Notes under the pieces: model-generated
What the model saw: the letters and a program-made list of their open reading frames with translations, nothing else
Database searches by the model: none
What the model was told of the DNA's origin: nothing
Part shown: in pieces, positions 30,828 through 40,753 of the stretch
Numbering within the stretch: the stretch's first letter is position 1
How the letters are laid out: each line of letters opens with the position of its first letter
Made by a program: the position numbers and the translations under genes
Origin: Entomomonas moraniae
GTDB lineage: Bacteria > Pseudomonadota > Gammaproteobacteria > Pseudomonadales > Pseudomonadaceae
Direction: 5' to 3'
Length of the DNA: 64,000 nucleotides
NCBI RefSeq assembly: GCF_003991975.1
Contig: NZ_CP029822.1
Coordinates: 1-64,000 of the forward strand

Positions 30828-33404
30828 TTATTCTGATTCTGGGGCTTTTAATGATGACACAAGCGCCATGAACATAGCGGCTAAATAGGGAAGTGATTGA
30901 ATTGTTAACATCGCTATCCAAAGAATAAGATCATAGCCAAAACTGCTTTGTGTGATGATTAAACCCACAACCATTGCCCATAGCAATAGCATAATAAAGA
31001 GCTCTTCTCTGGCCTCAGCTAATGCCACCAATAAACCATGGGTACTGCGCATTTTAGGTGTTCTAAAGAACGGAATATGCTTTGTCACTGTGCCATAAAT
31101 AACCGCTTTGGCAATGGTATGCGAGAGTGATAATCCGGCAATCGCTGCATATAAACCTTCTTTATAATTGATGGTAACTGCTTTTTTATAAAGAAAAATA
31201 ATCTTGCCTACTTTAAATAAAAACAGTGCCAGTGGCGGTAATGCAAAGATGGTTAAAGGGGGGTCAAATTGTTGAGGATTAATAATCATCGCCGTTGACC
31301 ACAATAGCGAGCCAATGATAAAGAAAATATTCATGCCATCGGCAATCCAAGGAAGCCAGCCAGCAATAAAATGGTAACGTTGACCTCTAGTTAATTGTCT
31401 AGTGTCTTTTGACTCGCCCAGAACCAATAATTTGAAATGGTGCTTAATAATTTGCATTGCACCATAGGCCCATCTAAAGCGCTGTTTTTTAAAGTCGATA
31501 AAGGTATCTGGCATTACCCCTTTACCAAAGCTTTGCTCACAATAGGCTGCAGAGAGGCCTTTTTCAAAAACGCGAAGACCCAGTTCAGCATCTTCAGTAA
31601 TACACCATTCTGCCCATTTTAATTCGTCCAATACGGTACGGCGAACCATGGTCATCGTACCGTGTTCGATAATGGCATCACGCTCATTACGGGTTATCAT
31701 ACCGATATGGAAGAATCCCTTATATTCAGCATAACAGAGCTTTTTAAAGAAGTTTTCATCACCGTCGTAGTAATCTTGTGGTGATTGAACAATGGCAATT
31801 TGTTGGCTTTTGAAATGAGGCGTCATGTATTTTAGCCAGTTAGGCTCAACACAATAATCGGCGTCAATCACTGCCACAATTTCTACCTCAGGAGAAACTC
31901 TTTCCAATGCATAATTGAGTGCACCTGCTTTAAAACCAGCCAAGGGAGCGACATGGAAAAAACGGAATTTTTCACCGAGCTCTTTACAGTAAGCTTCGAT
32001 AGGTTCCCAAACATTAGGGTCTTTCGTGTTGTTATCAATCACCATGACTTCATAATGAGGGTAATCTAAGTTAGCCAATGCGTTGAGAGTTTTTTTCATC
32101 ATCTCAGGCGGCTCATTATAGCAGGGGACTTGTACGCAAACTTTAGGACGATAAGCTTCATCTTCCATGACGGGGGGGAAGGGGCGGCGGCGGTTACTTG
32201 TCCAAACGGTTTCAGCTAACTCATGAGCTTCAACTAATATCACAATGGCAACACCAATGACCCCAAAGGTTAATAAGATGCCGACAATCAAATTAAACCA
32301 TGTACTGTATTGTTGGGTATAGTCATAACCAATCCAAACAATAGCTGAGGCACAGGTAAAAGCAATCAGGGTTAGAAAAACACGGCCTCTCTTTTTAAGT
32401 GATGAACCATCAATCATTAGTAGTGCAAAGGCTAAGAAGGCGAGTACAGCCGAAATAACCGCAAGAGTTTTCCATTCAGGGATGGCGACAATTGGCCCTG
32501 TAAAGTTAAATTTAGGCTGTCTATCAAGGCCGTATACACCCCAATAAGCACCAACAGCGCCTTCTTGTGCAATTTTCCAAGGTTGGTCGAATGCTTCAAC
32601 AACGAAGTAATTGTAGCTGAGGTCATTTAATTGGTTAACCAATGTGCGTAAATAAATAGCTTGTTCAGAGTAAGAAGCTTCTGCCTCACCAATCATACGG
32701 CCATTACTAGGCCAACCCACTTCTGAGAGAAGCAATGGTTTGTTTGGAAAGTCTTTTTCAAGCAGTGTTATTTTATCAAAAACAAAGTCAATGGCTTGGT
32801 TGGCAGGGACTTCTTCCCAGTAGGGCAAAATATGGGCAGCCACTAAATCAGTATGGTTGGCGAGTTCAGGGTATTTATCCCAAATATGCCATTGTTCGGA
32901 GGTGGTAACAGGAATATCGAGTTGTGAACGGGCATAGTCGAGGTAGCTGATCATTTGCTCAAGGCTAACTTCTTCGCGAAATAGCGCTTCATTCCCAATG
33001 GTTAAACGGACAACATTTTTGTTTTCTTTGGCTATTTGTATCGCCTTATCTAATTCTTTTTGATTTTCTTCTAAATCATTACTGATCCAAGCACCGAGTG
33101 TTACATTTAAGCCATATTCTTTAGCAATCGCTGGGATAGTGGCTAAGCTTCCTTTAACAGAGTAAACACGAATATTGTCTGTTTCTTTGGTCACAATGTT
33201 GAGGTCTTGTCTAATCTCTTTTTCTGTTGGAAAGGTATTTTTAGCAGGGTCTTCTCCATTATGAAAAGGAGAAAAAGAGTAACCTGATATATAAGATGGC
33301 CAGTTAGGTGCCTGAATGGGGCGGTCATACCATGCCCATATCCCTGTAAAAAAAGCAGTGATCAGGAGTACAATAATAATATTGGCGGTGCTTTTGTGCT
33401 TCAT
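30828..33404 (-). CDS. ndvB: NdvB-like beta-glucan synthase (GH17 plus GT2)
   Basis: Probable inner-membrane synthase of periplasmic beta-1,3-glucans; in P. aeruginosa, NdvB glucans contribute to biofilm antibiotic tolerance. The 858 residues start with a signal anchor (8-26). The periplasmic GH17 domain (about 36-305) has catalytic glutamates E139 in IGNEALFREE and E228 in LSEVGWPS. Transmembrane helices follow, then a GT2 domain (about 405-660) with VPCYNEPPEMM, VIDADYCVEP, ITEDAELGLR and QRFRWAYG, and further C-terminal helices. It is divergent from the PLD-family gene. The symbol rests on architecture recalled for Pseudomonas NdvB. Confidence 0.82.
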   Translation of the reverse strand: MKHKSTANIIIVLLITAFFTGIWAWYDRPIQAPNWPSYISGYSFSPFHNGEDPAKNTFPTEKEIRQDLNIVTKETDNIRVYSVKGSLATIPAIAKEYGLNVTLGAWISNDLEENQKELDKAIQIAKENKNVVRLTIGNEALFREEVSLEQMISYLDYARSQLDIPVTTSEQWHIWDKYPELANHTDLVAAHILPYWEEVPANQAIDFVFDKITLLEKDFPNKPLLLSEVGWPSNGRMIGEAEASYSEQAIYLRTLVNQLNDLSYNYFVVEAFDQPWKIAQEGAVGAYWGVYGLDRQPKFNFTGPIVAIPEWKTLAVISAVLAFLAFALLMIDGSSLKKRGRVFLTLIAFTCASAIVWIGYDYTQQYSTWFNLIVGILLTFGVIGVAIVILVEAHELAETVWTSNRRRPFPPVMEDEAYRPKVCVQVPCYNEPPEMMKKTLNALANLDYPHYEVMVIDNNTKDPNVWEPIEAYCKELGEKFRFFHVAPLAGFKAGALNYALERVSPEVEIVAVIDADYCVEPNWLKYMTPHFKSQQIAIVQSPQDYYDGDENFFKKLCYAEYKGFFHIGMITRNERDAIIEHGTMTMVRRTVLDELKWAEWCITEDAELGLRVFEKGLSAAYCEQSFGKGVMPDTFIDFKKQRFRWAYGAMQIIKHHFKLLVLGESKDTRQLTRGQRYHFIAGWLPWIADGMNIFFIIGSLLWSTAMIINPQQFDPPLTIFALPPLALFLFKVGKIIFLYKKAVTINYKEGLYAAIAGLSLSHTIAKAVIYGTVTKHIPFFRTPKMRSTHGLLVALAEAREELFIMLLLWAMVVGLIITQSSFGYDLILWIAMLTIQSLPYLAAMFMALVSSLKAPESE

Positions 33405-33640
33405 GAAAAAATAACCTTAAAATAAATAACCGCTAAGTCAATCTAGTTTTTATATAATTAAAAATTAACTATAAGACAGCAATAATGTAGATTAGCTCAT
33501 CTAATCTTTAAAAAACAGTAATTCATTATGTTTTTAAAGTTTCGTTAAACTAATTTTAATAATTTGTTGACGCTTTATATGTTGTTTATATGGAATAATG
33601 TTTTATAGTTTTAGGTAACTTAATTAGGAAGACAAGTGAC

Positions 33641-35086
33641 ATGCAACCAGCCTATACACAAACAGGATATAAAATGACGGAAGCTATCCATTCGTTGGTT
33701 TCACAGCATATTGGAGAAACGGGCTGTGTATTGTTTGATGATAATTTAGATGCTTTTGTGATTAGAGCCATTAGTGCCAGTGAGGCAGGGCAGAGTTTAG
33801 ACTTACAATATTATATTTGGAATCATGATTTAACCGGTAATCTATTAGGATATGAATTATTAAAAGCGGCTGATCGTGGAGTGCACGTACGCTTGTTACT
33901 TGATGACATGAATGCCCATGATAAAGATACACTACTGGCAACGCTAGAACAGCACGAGAATATTGAAATACGTTTATTCAATCCAAGTTATGAGAGAAAT
34001 AACTGGTTTCGACGCAGTTTTGAACTAATTTTTAGAGGGTTAAGTCTCAATCGAAGAATGCACAATAAAGCATGGATTGTTGATAAAAGCATTGCGATTG
34101 TGGGCGGAAGAAATATCGGTAATGAATATTTTGATGCTGCCCCCAAAACTAACTTTTTTGATGTAGATACCTTAATACTAGGTAATGCAGTTTCAGAGGT
34201 TTCTTCCATATTTGAGCAGTTTTGGAATAGTCGCTCGGCCATTGCTTTAAATAAATTGGTCAAAACTAAGGAAGGTTCTTTACAAGAGTTGCGTCAATAT
34301 ATTGAAAATATGGATGACAATATCATTAAAGAAACCAATGTCTATCGAGAGCGCTTAAAAAACTCTCCAAGTATTGGCGTACTTTTAAAACAAGGTCGTC
34401 CTATTTTCTGGACAAAAGAAGTTCATGTTTATTCAGACCCCCCAGAGAAAGCGGTTGGAAAAGGGCAAGACCAATGGTTAATTAATCAACTGTACCCTGT
34501 TTGGGTGAGTGCTCAATCTAATCTAAAATTGATGTCTCCTTATTTTGTACCAGGGAAAGAAGGCGTTAAGTTGATGGCAGATTTGAGAGAGACAAATGTT
34601 GAGGTTGGCGTTTTAACTAACTCATTGGCGGCGACTGACGTAATGATAGTACATAGCGGCTATGCACCGTATCGAATGCCGCTACTAAAAGAAGGGGTTA
34701 AACTCTATGAGTTAATGCCTTTTAACCATACTAAAAAGAAATTATTTGGTGCCAGTGGGGCGAGTCTACACACAAAAGTGTTTATTAAAGATGATCTAAC
34801 CTGCTTTATTGGTTCATTTAATTTTGATCCACGGTCTATTCGCTTGAATACAGAGATGGGGATTTTATTTAACCAGCAAGAAATGGCAAAAGTATTGTCG
34901 GAGCTTTTTGTACTAAAAGTGAAAGAAAATAATAGTTATCAACTATTTGTTGAAAATAATCAGTTACGCTGGAAAGATGGGTCAGAAGAGCCTCCTATCA
35001 TCTGGAAACACGAGCCTGAAGTCGGTATTATTAAGCGGGCAATTACAAGAATAGCCAGTTGGTTGCCTATCGAATCGCAGTTATAA
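33641..35086 (+). CDS. Phospholipase D-family protein, ClsC-like cardiolipin synthase
   Basis: 481 residues with two HKD motifs: MHNKAWIVDKSIAIVGGRN (about 142-160) and LHTKVFIKDDLTCFIGSFNFD (about 376-396). The layout matches E. coli ClsC/YmdC, which makes cardiolipin from phosphatidylethanolamine and phosphatidylglycerol. No N-terminal transmembrane pair is present, unlike ClsA. ATG 33641 follows AGGAAG; an ATG at 33674 is a possible alternative. E. coli ymdC is adjacent to opgGH glucan genes; here the neighbour is also a glucan synthase, a possibly meaningful parallel. Substrate is inferred from family only. Confidence 0.85.
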   Translation: MQPAYTQTGYKMTEAIHSLVSQHIGETGCVLFDDNLDAFVIRAISASEAGQSLDLQYYIWNHDLTGNLLGYELLKAADRGVHVRLLLDDMNAHDKDTLLATLEQHENIEIRLFNPSYERNNWFRRSFELIFRGLSLNRRMHNKAWIVDKSIAIVGGRNIGNEYFDAAPKTNFFDVDTLILGNAVSEVSSIFEQFWNSRSAIALNKLVKTKEGSLQELRQYIENMDDNIIKETNVYRERLKNSPSIGVLLKQGRPIFWTKEVHVYSDPPEKAVGKGQDQWLINQLYPVWVSAQSNLKLMSPYFVPGKEGVKLMADLRETNVEVGVLTNSLAATDVMIVHSGYAPYRMPLLKEGVKLYELMPFNHTKKKLFGASGASLHTKVFIKDDLTCFIGSFNFDPRSIRLNTEMGILFNQQEMAKVLSELFVLKVKENNSYQLFVENNQLRWKDGSEEPPIIWKHEPEVGIIKRAITRIASWLPIESQL

Positions 35087-35179
35087 AGAGCGAGATGTGG
35101 CAGTTTCCTTCATTCAACTATGGCATGTGATAGATTCTATCGTTATAATCTATTACTTTTATTGAAAGCGTTTACTACT

Positions 35180-36124
35180 ATGCAATTAGTTCGCTGTTTG
35201 CAGGACTTAAAAAAATTACAATCGGGCAGTGTTGTTACCATTGGTAATTTTGATGGCTTACATTTGGGGCATCAAGTTATTCTGGAACATGTGAAGGCGC
35301 AAGCTAAAATACTGAATGTGCCTAGCGTTGTTATTATTTTTGAGCCACAACCTAAAGAGTTTTTTGTCCCCGATGCGGCAACTATACGCTTAACTAGATT
35401 GCGTGAAAAATTGGAGCTGTTCAGAGATAACGCAATTGATTTTGTTTTATGCCTTCATTTCAACCAAAACTTTAGTAAGTTAACAGCAGAAGATTTTATC
35501 AAGAAAATTTTAGTAGATGCATTGCATATTAAGCACATTGAAGTAGGTGATGATTTCTTATTTGGCGCTAAACGTGCAGGTAATTTCACTATGCTCGAAG
35601 AAGCTGGTAAAGAGTTTGGTTTTAGTGTGAAAGATGCTAAAACTGTTTTTTTAGACGGTGAGAGAATTAGCAGTACCCGTGTGCGCAATGCTTTGTTAGT
35701 GGATGACTTAGATTTAGCTGAGCGTTTATTAGGCAGGCCTTTTCAGTTATCAGGCCGTGTTATCCAAGGTCAGCAGTTAGCAAGAAAGTTAGGTTGTCCA
35801 ACGGCAAATATTCAATTAAAACGAAAACAAGCGCCACTAAAAGGTGTGTTTGTAGTAAGTTGTGAGCTTGATGGTAAAGTCTATTGTGGTGTTGCCAATA
35901 TTGGCATAAGACCTACCGTAAAGGGCGATGGTAATTCCCATTTAGAAGTTCATTTACTGGATTTCTCGGGTGATCTTTATAAAAGACACATTCGAGTGAC
36001 TTTTCATCAAAAGCTGCGTGATGAAAAGAAATTCAACTCACTTGATGAGTTAAAAGCAGCAATTGACAAAGATGTGACCAATGCACGTGCTTATTGGCAT
36101 GCACGTGGCTTATTAAATTGTTAG
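35180..36124 (+). CDS. ribF: Bifunctional riboflavin kinase/FAD synthetase
   Basis: Phosphorylates riboflavin to FMN and adenylates FMN to FAD. The 314 residues include the FAD-synthetase nucleotidyltransferase motif [13 protein letters not shown] near the N-terminus, [23 protein letters not shown], and the C-terminal kinase domain with GCPTANI and [11 protein letters not shown] chose ATG 35180 ([12 protein letters not shown] follows), as in Pseudomonas; the reading frame stays open to 35120 but that stretch looks non-coding. First of the ribF-ileS-lspA-fkpB operon. Confidence 0.95.
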   Translation: MQLVRCLQDLKKLQSGSVVTIGNFDGLHLGHQVILEHVKAQAKILNVPSVVIIFEPQPKEFFVPDAATIRLTRLREKLELFRDNAIDFVLCLHFNQNFSKLTAEDFIKKILVDALHIKHIEVGDDFLFGAKRAGNFTMLEEAGKEFGFSVKDAKTVFLDGERISSTRVRNALLVDDLDLAERLLGRPFQLSGRVIQGQQLARKLGCPTANIQLKRKQAPLKGVFVVSCELDGKVYCGVANIGIRPTVKGDGNSHLEVHLLDFSGDLYKRHIRVTFHQKLRDEKKFNSLDELKAAIDKDVTNARAYWHARGLLNC

Positions 36125-36134
36125 GGCTTTTATT

Positions 36135-38966
36135 ATGACTGATTATAAATCGACATTGAATTTACCGGAAACAGATTTCCCCATGAAGGCAAGCTTACCT
36201 CAACGGGAACCTAAATTAATTGAAAAATGGACAAGTGAAGGTTTGTACCAAAAAATTCGTGCGATTAGTGAGAACCGCCCTAAGTTCTTATTGCACGATG
36301 GCCCGCCATACGCCAACGGTAATATTCACATAGGTCATGCTGTCAATAAAATTATTAAAGATATTATTAACCGTTCAAAAATCTTATCAGGCTACGATGT
36401 GCCCTACATCCCTGGTTGGGATTGTCACGGTTTACCGATTGAAAACCAAATAGAAAAGAAACACGGCAAGAATATTGACGCAGATAAAATGCGCGAGTTG
36501 TGCCGTGCTTATGCAAAAGAGCAAGTAGAAGGGCAGAAAAAAGATTTCATTCGTTTGGGTGTATTGGCGGATTGGGATAATCCCTATTTAACCATGAATT
36601 TTGTGAACGAAGCAGGTGAAGTGCGTGCCTTAGCTGAGATGGTCAAAAAAGGCTATGTCTTTAAAGGGTTAAAACCGGTTAACTGGTGTTTTGACTGTGG
36701 TTCAGCTTTGGCTGAGGCCGAAGTAGAATACCAAGATAAACAATCCGATGCTATTGATGTAGGCTTTGCCATTGCTGAGCCTGAAAAATTAGCCGCTGCG
36801 TTTGGTCTGCCAAGCTTACCTAAAACAGCCTATGCTGTAATTTGGACTACAACACCTTGGACAATCCCTGCTAACCAAGCGTTAAACTTCCATCCAGAGT
36901 TTGAATATTCTCTTGTTGATGTGGGTGATAAGTTATTAGTTTTAGCCACTGATTTAGTTGCTGATTGTTTAGAGCGCTATAAATTAGAAGGCAAGGCCAT
37001 TGCCCAAACAGTCGGTGAGAAATTAGAGCTGATTGCATTCAATCATCCATTTTACGATAGACACTCACTTGTTTATTTAGCCGATTATGTTGAAGCAACC
37101 TCGGGTACAGGTATTGTACACAGTGCCCCTGCTTATGGTGTGGATGACTTTAATACCTGTAAACGTTATGGCATGTCCAATGACGATATTATTGCACCTG
37201 TGCAAAGTAATGGTGTCTATGCAGATGATTTACCGTTCTTTGGTGGTCAATTTATTTGGAAAGCTAACCCCAATATTGTCGAAAAATTAAAAGAAGTTGG
37301 CGCATTGCTATCTTACGAAAAGATTAACCACAGTTATATGCATTGCTGGCGCCATAAAACACCCCTTATTTACCGTGCTACAGCACAATGGTTCGTGGGA
37401 ATGGATAAGCAACCGACAGAAGGTAAAACCTTACGTCAACGTTCATTACAAGGTATTGAGCAAACAGAGTTTTTCCCATCATGGGGGAAAGAGCGTTTAT
37501 ACGATATGATTGCAAAACGCCCTGACTGGTGTATTTCTCGCCAACGTAATTGGGGTGTTCCTATTCCATTCTTTTTAAATAAACAAACCGGTGAGTTACA
37601 TCCTCAAACGGTTGAGTTGATGGAAGAAGTTGCAAAACGTATTGAAAAAGCAGGTATTGAAGCATGGTTTAAACTTGACCCTAAAGAGTTATTAGGTGAT
37701 GAGGCCGATCAATACGATAAAATCAGTGATACCTTAGATGTATGGTTTGACTCAGGTACTACCCATTGGCACGTGTTACGCGGTTCTCATCCATTAGGTC
37801 ATGCGAGTGGTCCTCGTGCTGATTTATACTTAGAGGGTTCTGACCAGCACCGTGGTTGGTTTCATTCTTCGTTATTAACCGGTTGTGCGATTGATGATCA
37901 TCCACCTTACCGTAGCTTATTAACCCATGGTTTTACGGTGGATGAGAATGGCCGTAAGATGTCAAAATCTCTGGGTAATGTTATCGCTCCTCAAGAGGTA
38001 ACAGATAAGTTAGGTGCCGATATTTTACGTCTATGGGTTTCATCTGTTGATTACTCAGGTGAAATTGCTGCATCTCATGAGATTTTCCAACGTAATGCTG
38101 ATGCCTATCGCCGTATTCGTAATACCATTCGTTATTTATTATCGAATCTTTCTGGATTTAATCCTGAGACAGATTTATTACCAACCGATCAGCTCCTCAC
38201 GTTAGATCGTTGGGTTTTAGATGCTGCTGCCAAAATGCAAAGTGAATTAAGCGATGCCTATACACAGTATAAATTCTGGCAGGTTTATCAAAAACTACAT
38301 AACTTCTGTACACAAGAGTTGAGTAGTTTCTATTTAGATTTAATCAAAGACCGCCAATACACAACGGCTAAAGATAGTGTAGCAAGACGTTCTTGCCAAA
38401 CAGCATTGTTCCATATTGCAGAGGCATTAGTTCGTTGGATTGCACCTATTCTTCCATTTACTGCTGAGGAAGCATGGACATATTTACCCGGTAAACATAA
38501 TGAGTCTGTGATGTTAAATACTTGGTATGATGGCCTTGTTGAGTTGCCAGAAAGTTTCGCATTGGGTCGAGACTATTGGCAGCAAATTATGCAAGTTAAA
38601 ACAGCCGTTAATAAAGAAATTGAAAATCAGCGTAATAATAAGATGGTAGGTGGTAGCTTACAAGCTGAGGTCACTTTGTATGCACAAGCTGAGTTATTTG
38701 ATGCATTGAATAAACTTGGTGATGAATTACGATTTGTTCTAATTACCTCTAAAGCTGATATTTTACCTTATGATAAAGCACCTGTAACATCTGTTGATAC
38801 AGATATTGAGGGCTTAAAACTGGCTGTTAAAAAATCGGATAATCAAAAATGTGCACGTTGCTGGCATTATGTGGCTGACGTCGGTGCTCATGCTGATCAT
38901 CCTGACCTTTGTGGCCGTTGTATTACAAATGTTTATGGTCAAGGCGAAGATCGTCACAACGTCTAA
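36135..38966 (+). CDS. ileS: Isoleucyl-tRNA synthetase
   Basis: Class I synthetase charging tRNA-Ile with editing of misactivated valine. The 943 residues (E. coli 938) carry HIGH in [12 protein letters not shown] (near residue 63), the CP1 editing domain ([17 protein letters not shown]), KMSKS in [12 protein letters not shown] (near 605), and a C-terminal zinc finger with CARCWHY and CGRC. It begins 10 bp after ribF. The eubacterial zinc-bearing form fits mupirocin-sensitive type enzymes. Confidence 0.97.
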   Translation: MTDYKSTLNLPETDFPMKASLPQREPKLIEKWTSEGLYQKIRAISENRPKFLLHDGPPYANGNIHIGHAVNKIIKDIINRSKILSGYDVPYIPGWDCHGLPIENQIEKKHGKNIDADKMRELCRAYAKEQVEGQKKDFIRLGVLADWDNPYLTMNFVNEAGEVRALAEMVKKGYVFKGLKPVNWCFDCGSALAEAEVEYQDKQSDAIDVGFAIAEPEKLAAAFGLPSLPKTAYAVIWTTTPWTIPANQALNFHPEFEYSLVDVGDKLLVLATDLVADCLERYKLEGKAIAQTVGEKLELIAFNHPFYDRHSLVYLADYVEATSGTGIVHSAPAYGVDDFNTCKRYGMSNDDIIAPVQSNGVYADDLPFFGGQFIWKANPNIVEKLKEVGALLSYEKINHSYMHCWRHKTPLIYRATAQWFVGMDKQPTEGKTLRQRSLQGIEQTEFFPSWGKERLYDMIAKRPDWCISRQRNWGVPIPFFLNKQTGELHPQTVELMEEVAKRIEKAGIEAWFKLDPKELLGDEADQYDKISDTLDVWFDSGTTHWHVLRGSHPLGHASGPRADLYLEGSDQHRGWFHSSLLTGCAIDDHPPYRSLLTHGFTVDENGRKMSKSLGNVIAPQEVTDKLGADILRLWVSSVDYSGEIAASHEIFQRNADAYRRIRNTIRYLLSNLSGFNPETDLLPTDQLLTLDRWVLDAAAKMQSELSDAYTQYKFWQVYQKLHNFCTQELSSFYLDLIKDRQYTTAKDSVARRSCQTALFHIAEALVRWIAPILPFTAEEAWTYLPGKHNESVMLNTWYDGLVELPESFALGRDYWQQIMQVKTAVNKEIENQRNNKMVGGSLQAEVTLYAQAELFDALNKLGDELRFVLITSKADILPYDKAPVTSVDTDIEGLKLAVKKSDNQKCARCWHYVADVGAHADHPDLCGRCITNVYGQGEDRHNV

Positions 38967-38997
38967 GCAAATAAGCATTTTATAGAAGGGTTATTTA

Positions 38998-39501
38998 ATG
39001 GCACGATTTGGTAAATTATCTTGGGTTTGGGTTTCAATACTGGTCATTGCACTTGACCAGTATACGAAGTATTTAACACTGCATGATCTTCCATTTGGAA
39101 AAATGGTTGAGGTGATCCCAAACTATTTTGCATGGTTTCATACTTACAATTACGGTGCTGCATGGAGCTTTCTTGCTGATCATTCAGGTTGGCAAAAATG
39201 GTTATTTGCAGGCATTGCCTTTATTGTAAGTATTGTGTTGGTGATTTGGCTAACGAAGCTTAGAACCAGCAAAGAGACTTGGCTTGCTATTGCTCTCGCT
39301 TTAATTCTTGGTGGGGCGCTAGGTAATCTTTATGACCGTGTTATTTTAGGTTATGTTGTTGATTTTATTTTAGTGCATTGGAAAACAGATTATTATTTTC
39401 CTGCATTTAATTTAGCTGATACAGCGATTACTATTGGTGCGGCAATGTTGATTATCGACATGTTATTTTTTGCGAAGAAAAGAGAGAAGAAACATGACTA
39501 G
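38998..39501 (+). CDS. lspA: Lipoprotein signal peptidase (signal peptidase II)
   Basis: Inner-membrane aspartyl protease removing signal peptides of diacylated prolipoproteins. The 167 residues have four transmembrane helices, VIALDQYTKY near the start and the catalytic pair D122 (VVDFI) and D141 (FNLADTAI). The basic C-terminal tail overlaps fkpB by 8 bp. Position after ileS is canonical. Confidence 0.95.
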   Translation: MARFGKLSWVWVSILVIALDQYTKYLTLHDLPFGKMVEVIPNYFAWFHTYNYGAAWSFLADHSGWQKWLFAGIAFIVSIVLVIWLTKLRTSKETWLAIALALILGGALGNLYDRVILGYVVDFILVHWKTDYYFPAFNLADTAITIGAAMLIIDMLFFAKKREKKHD

Positions 39502-39919
39502 TATTACGGAAACAAGCCGTGTAACTTTGCATTTTTCTCTCAAATTATCTTCTGGTGAGGTAGTGGATAGTACGCATGATAAAGAAGCGGCTACTTTTAC
39601 CATGCAGGATGGTAGTTTATTACCGGGGTTTGAACAAGTGCTCATAGGTCTAAAAGCTGGTGATAAACAAGCATTTCTTATTAAAGCAGAACAAGGTTTT
39701 GGTTTGCCAAATCCCCAGAATATACAGAGGATAGGTCGTGAACATTTCAAACAAGTCGATTTAGAGATTGGCTTGATTTTGATGTTCAAAGACGCTGCAG
39801 GTTCTGATTTACCAGGTGTTGTTAAGTCTTTTAATGACAAAGATGTTGAGATTGACTTTAATCATCCGTTGTCGGGCAAAGACATTTTATTTGGCGTTGA
39901 AATTATTGATGTCATTTAG
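39494..39919 (+). CDS. fkpB: FKBP-type peptidyl-prolyl isomerase FkpB (SlpA-like)
   Basis: Cytoplasmic SlyD-like prolyl isomerase/chaperone. The 141 residues contain the FKBP half (VTLHFSLKLSSGEVVDST, GSLLPGFEQVLIGLKAGDKQ) and the inserted flap domain (EQGFGLPNPQNIQRIGREHF). I chose ATG 39494 with AGAGA-AG upstream; a longer frame from 39470 lies within lspA. In Pseudomonas ispH follows fkpB; here a convergent TatD gene follows instead. Confidence 0.92.
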   Translation: MTSITETSRVTLHFSLKLSSGEVVDSTHDKEAATFTMQDGSLLPGFEQVLIGLKAGDKQAFLIKAEQGFGLPNPQNIQRIGREHFKQVDLEIGLILMFKDAAGSDLPGVVKSFNDKDVEIDFNHPLSGKDILFGVEIIDVI

Positions 39920-39921
39920 TG

Positions 39922-39955
39922 ATTAAAAAGGCTAGTTAAAACTAGTCTTTTTAAT
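39922..39955. terminator. Bidirectional terminator between fkpB and TatD gene
   Basis: ATTAAAAAGGCTAG (39922-39935) pairs with CTAGTCTTTTTAAT (39942-39955), one G-T mismatch, 6-base loop, with A and T tracts on both flanks so it works in either direction. The stop codon and last codons of the TatD gene are part of the stem. Confidence 0.8.
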
Positions 39956-40753
39956 TTCATCCATTGACCAGTTAAACAGCTTACATGCGTTATGGGTTGT
40001 TACTGTTGCAAACTCTTTTTCATTTATTTGCTTAATAATCGCCAGTTGCTTGCTTATTTCAGGCAAGTATTCTGGGCTGTTGCGCATTCCTTGTCTAGTC
40101 ACAGGCGATAAATCTGGGGCATCTGTTTCTAATACAATAGATTCTAAAGGAAGCTGTTGTAGTACACGATGCATACGGTAAGCATGTGGATAAGTTCCTG
40201 CGCCTCCTAAACCAATTTTAAAACCTAGTTTAATGTATTCTTTTGCTTCTTCGTAACTACCGCTAAATGCATGCGCAATGCCTTGTTCTTTAAAATGGCA
40301 TTGCTTTAGAATCTTGATGGTATCAGCATGAGCGCGTCTGACATGCAATAAAACAGGGCGTTGGTAATGGCTTGCAATTGCTAATTGTTCTTGAAATATT
40401 GCTTGTTGCAGTGCTTTATCAATATGGTCTATATAGTAATCTAACCCTATTTCACCTAATGCGCATAGCTTTTTTTTGTGGTTTGTATTCGCATAAAGTT
40501 GCCTTAATAATGCTAAAGCATCTTCTCTTTGTTTTTGTTGATCTGGAATATACATGGGATGTATACCACAGGCTACATGTAAAGAGGTGTGCTTAGTAGA
40601 TAATTCAATATCATCTTGCCATTCATTGGCAAAAACACTCACTACAATTTGTTTGATAACACCTTTTTGAATACTGTTTTCGATGACTTGGTCACGATCA
40701 CTGTTAAAGTCATCGCAACCAAGGTGATTATGAGTATCAATGAATGATGGCAT
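39932..40753 (-). CDS. TatD-family metal-dependent hydrolase
   Basis: TIM-barrel metal-dependent DNase/hydrolase of the TatD family (YcfH/YjjV-like). The 273 residues have FIDTHNHLG (metal histidines), CGIHPMY, GEIGLDYY (glutamate ligand), LHVRRAH, IAHAFSGSYEEA and LETDAPDLSP (aspartate ligand). Substrate is not known for most members; some degrade DNA from the 3' end. The ATG overlaps the stop of the upstream pseudo-helicase by one base (TAATG), so both are translated from one message. The 3' end lies within a bidirectional terminator. Confidence 0.88.
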   Translation of the reverse strand: MPSFIDTHNHLGCDDFNSDRDQVIENSIQKGVIKQIVVSVFANEWQDDIELSTKHTSLHVACGIHPMYIPDQQKQREDALALLRQLYANTNHKKKLCALGEIGLDYYIDHIDKALQQAIFQEQLAIASHYQRPVLLHVRRAHADTIKILKQCHFKEQGIAHAFSGSYEEAKEYIKLGFKIGLGGAGTYPHAYRMHRVLQQLPLESIVLETDAPDLSPVTRQGMRNSPEYLPEISKQLAIIKQINEKEFATVTTHNACKLFNWSMDEIKKTSFN

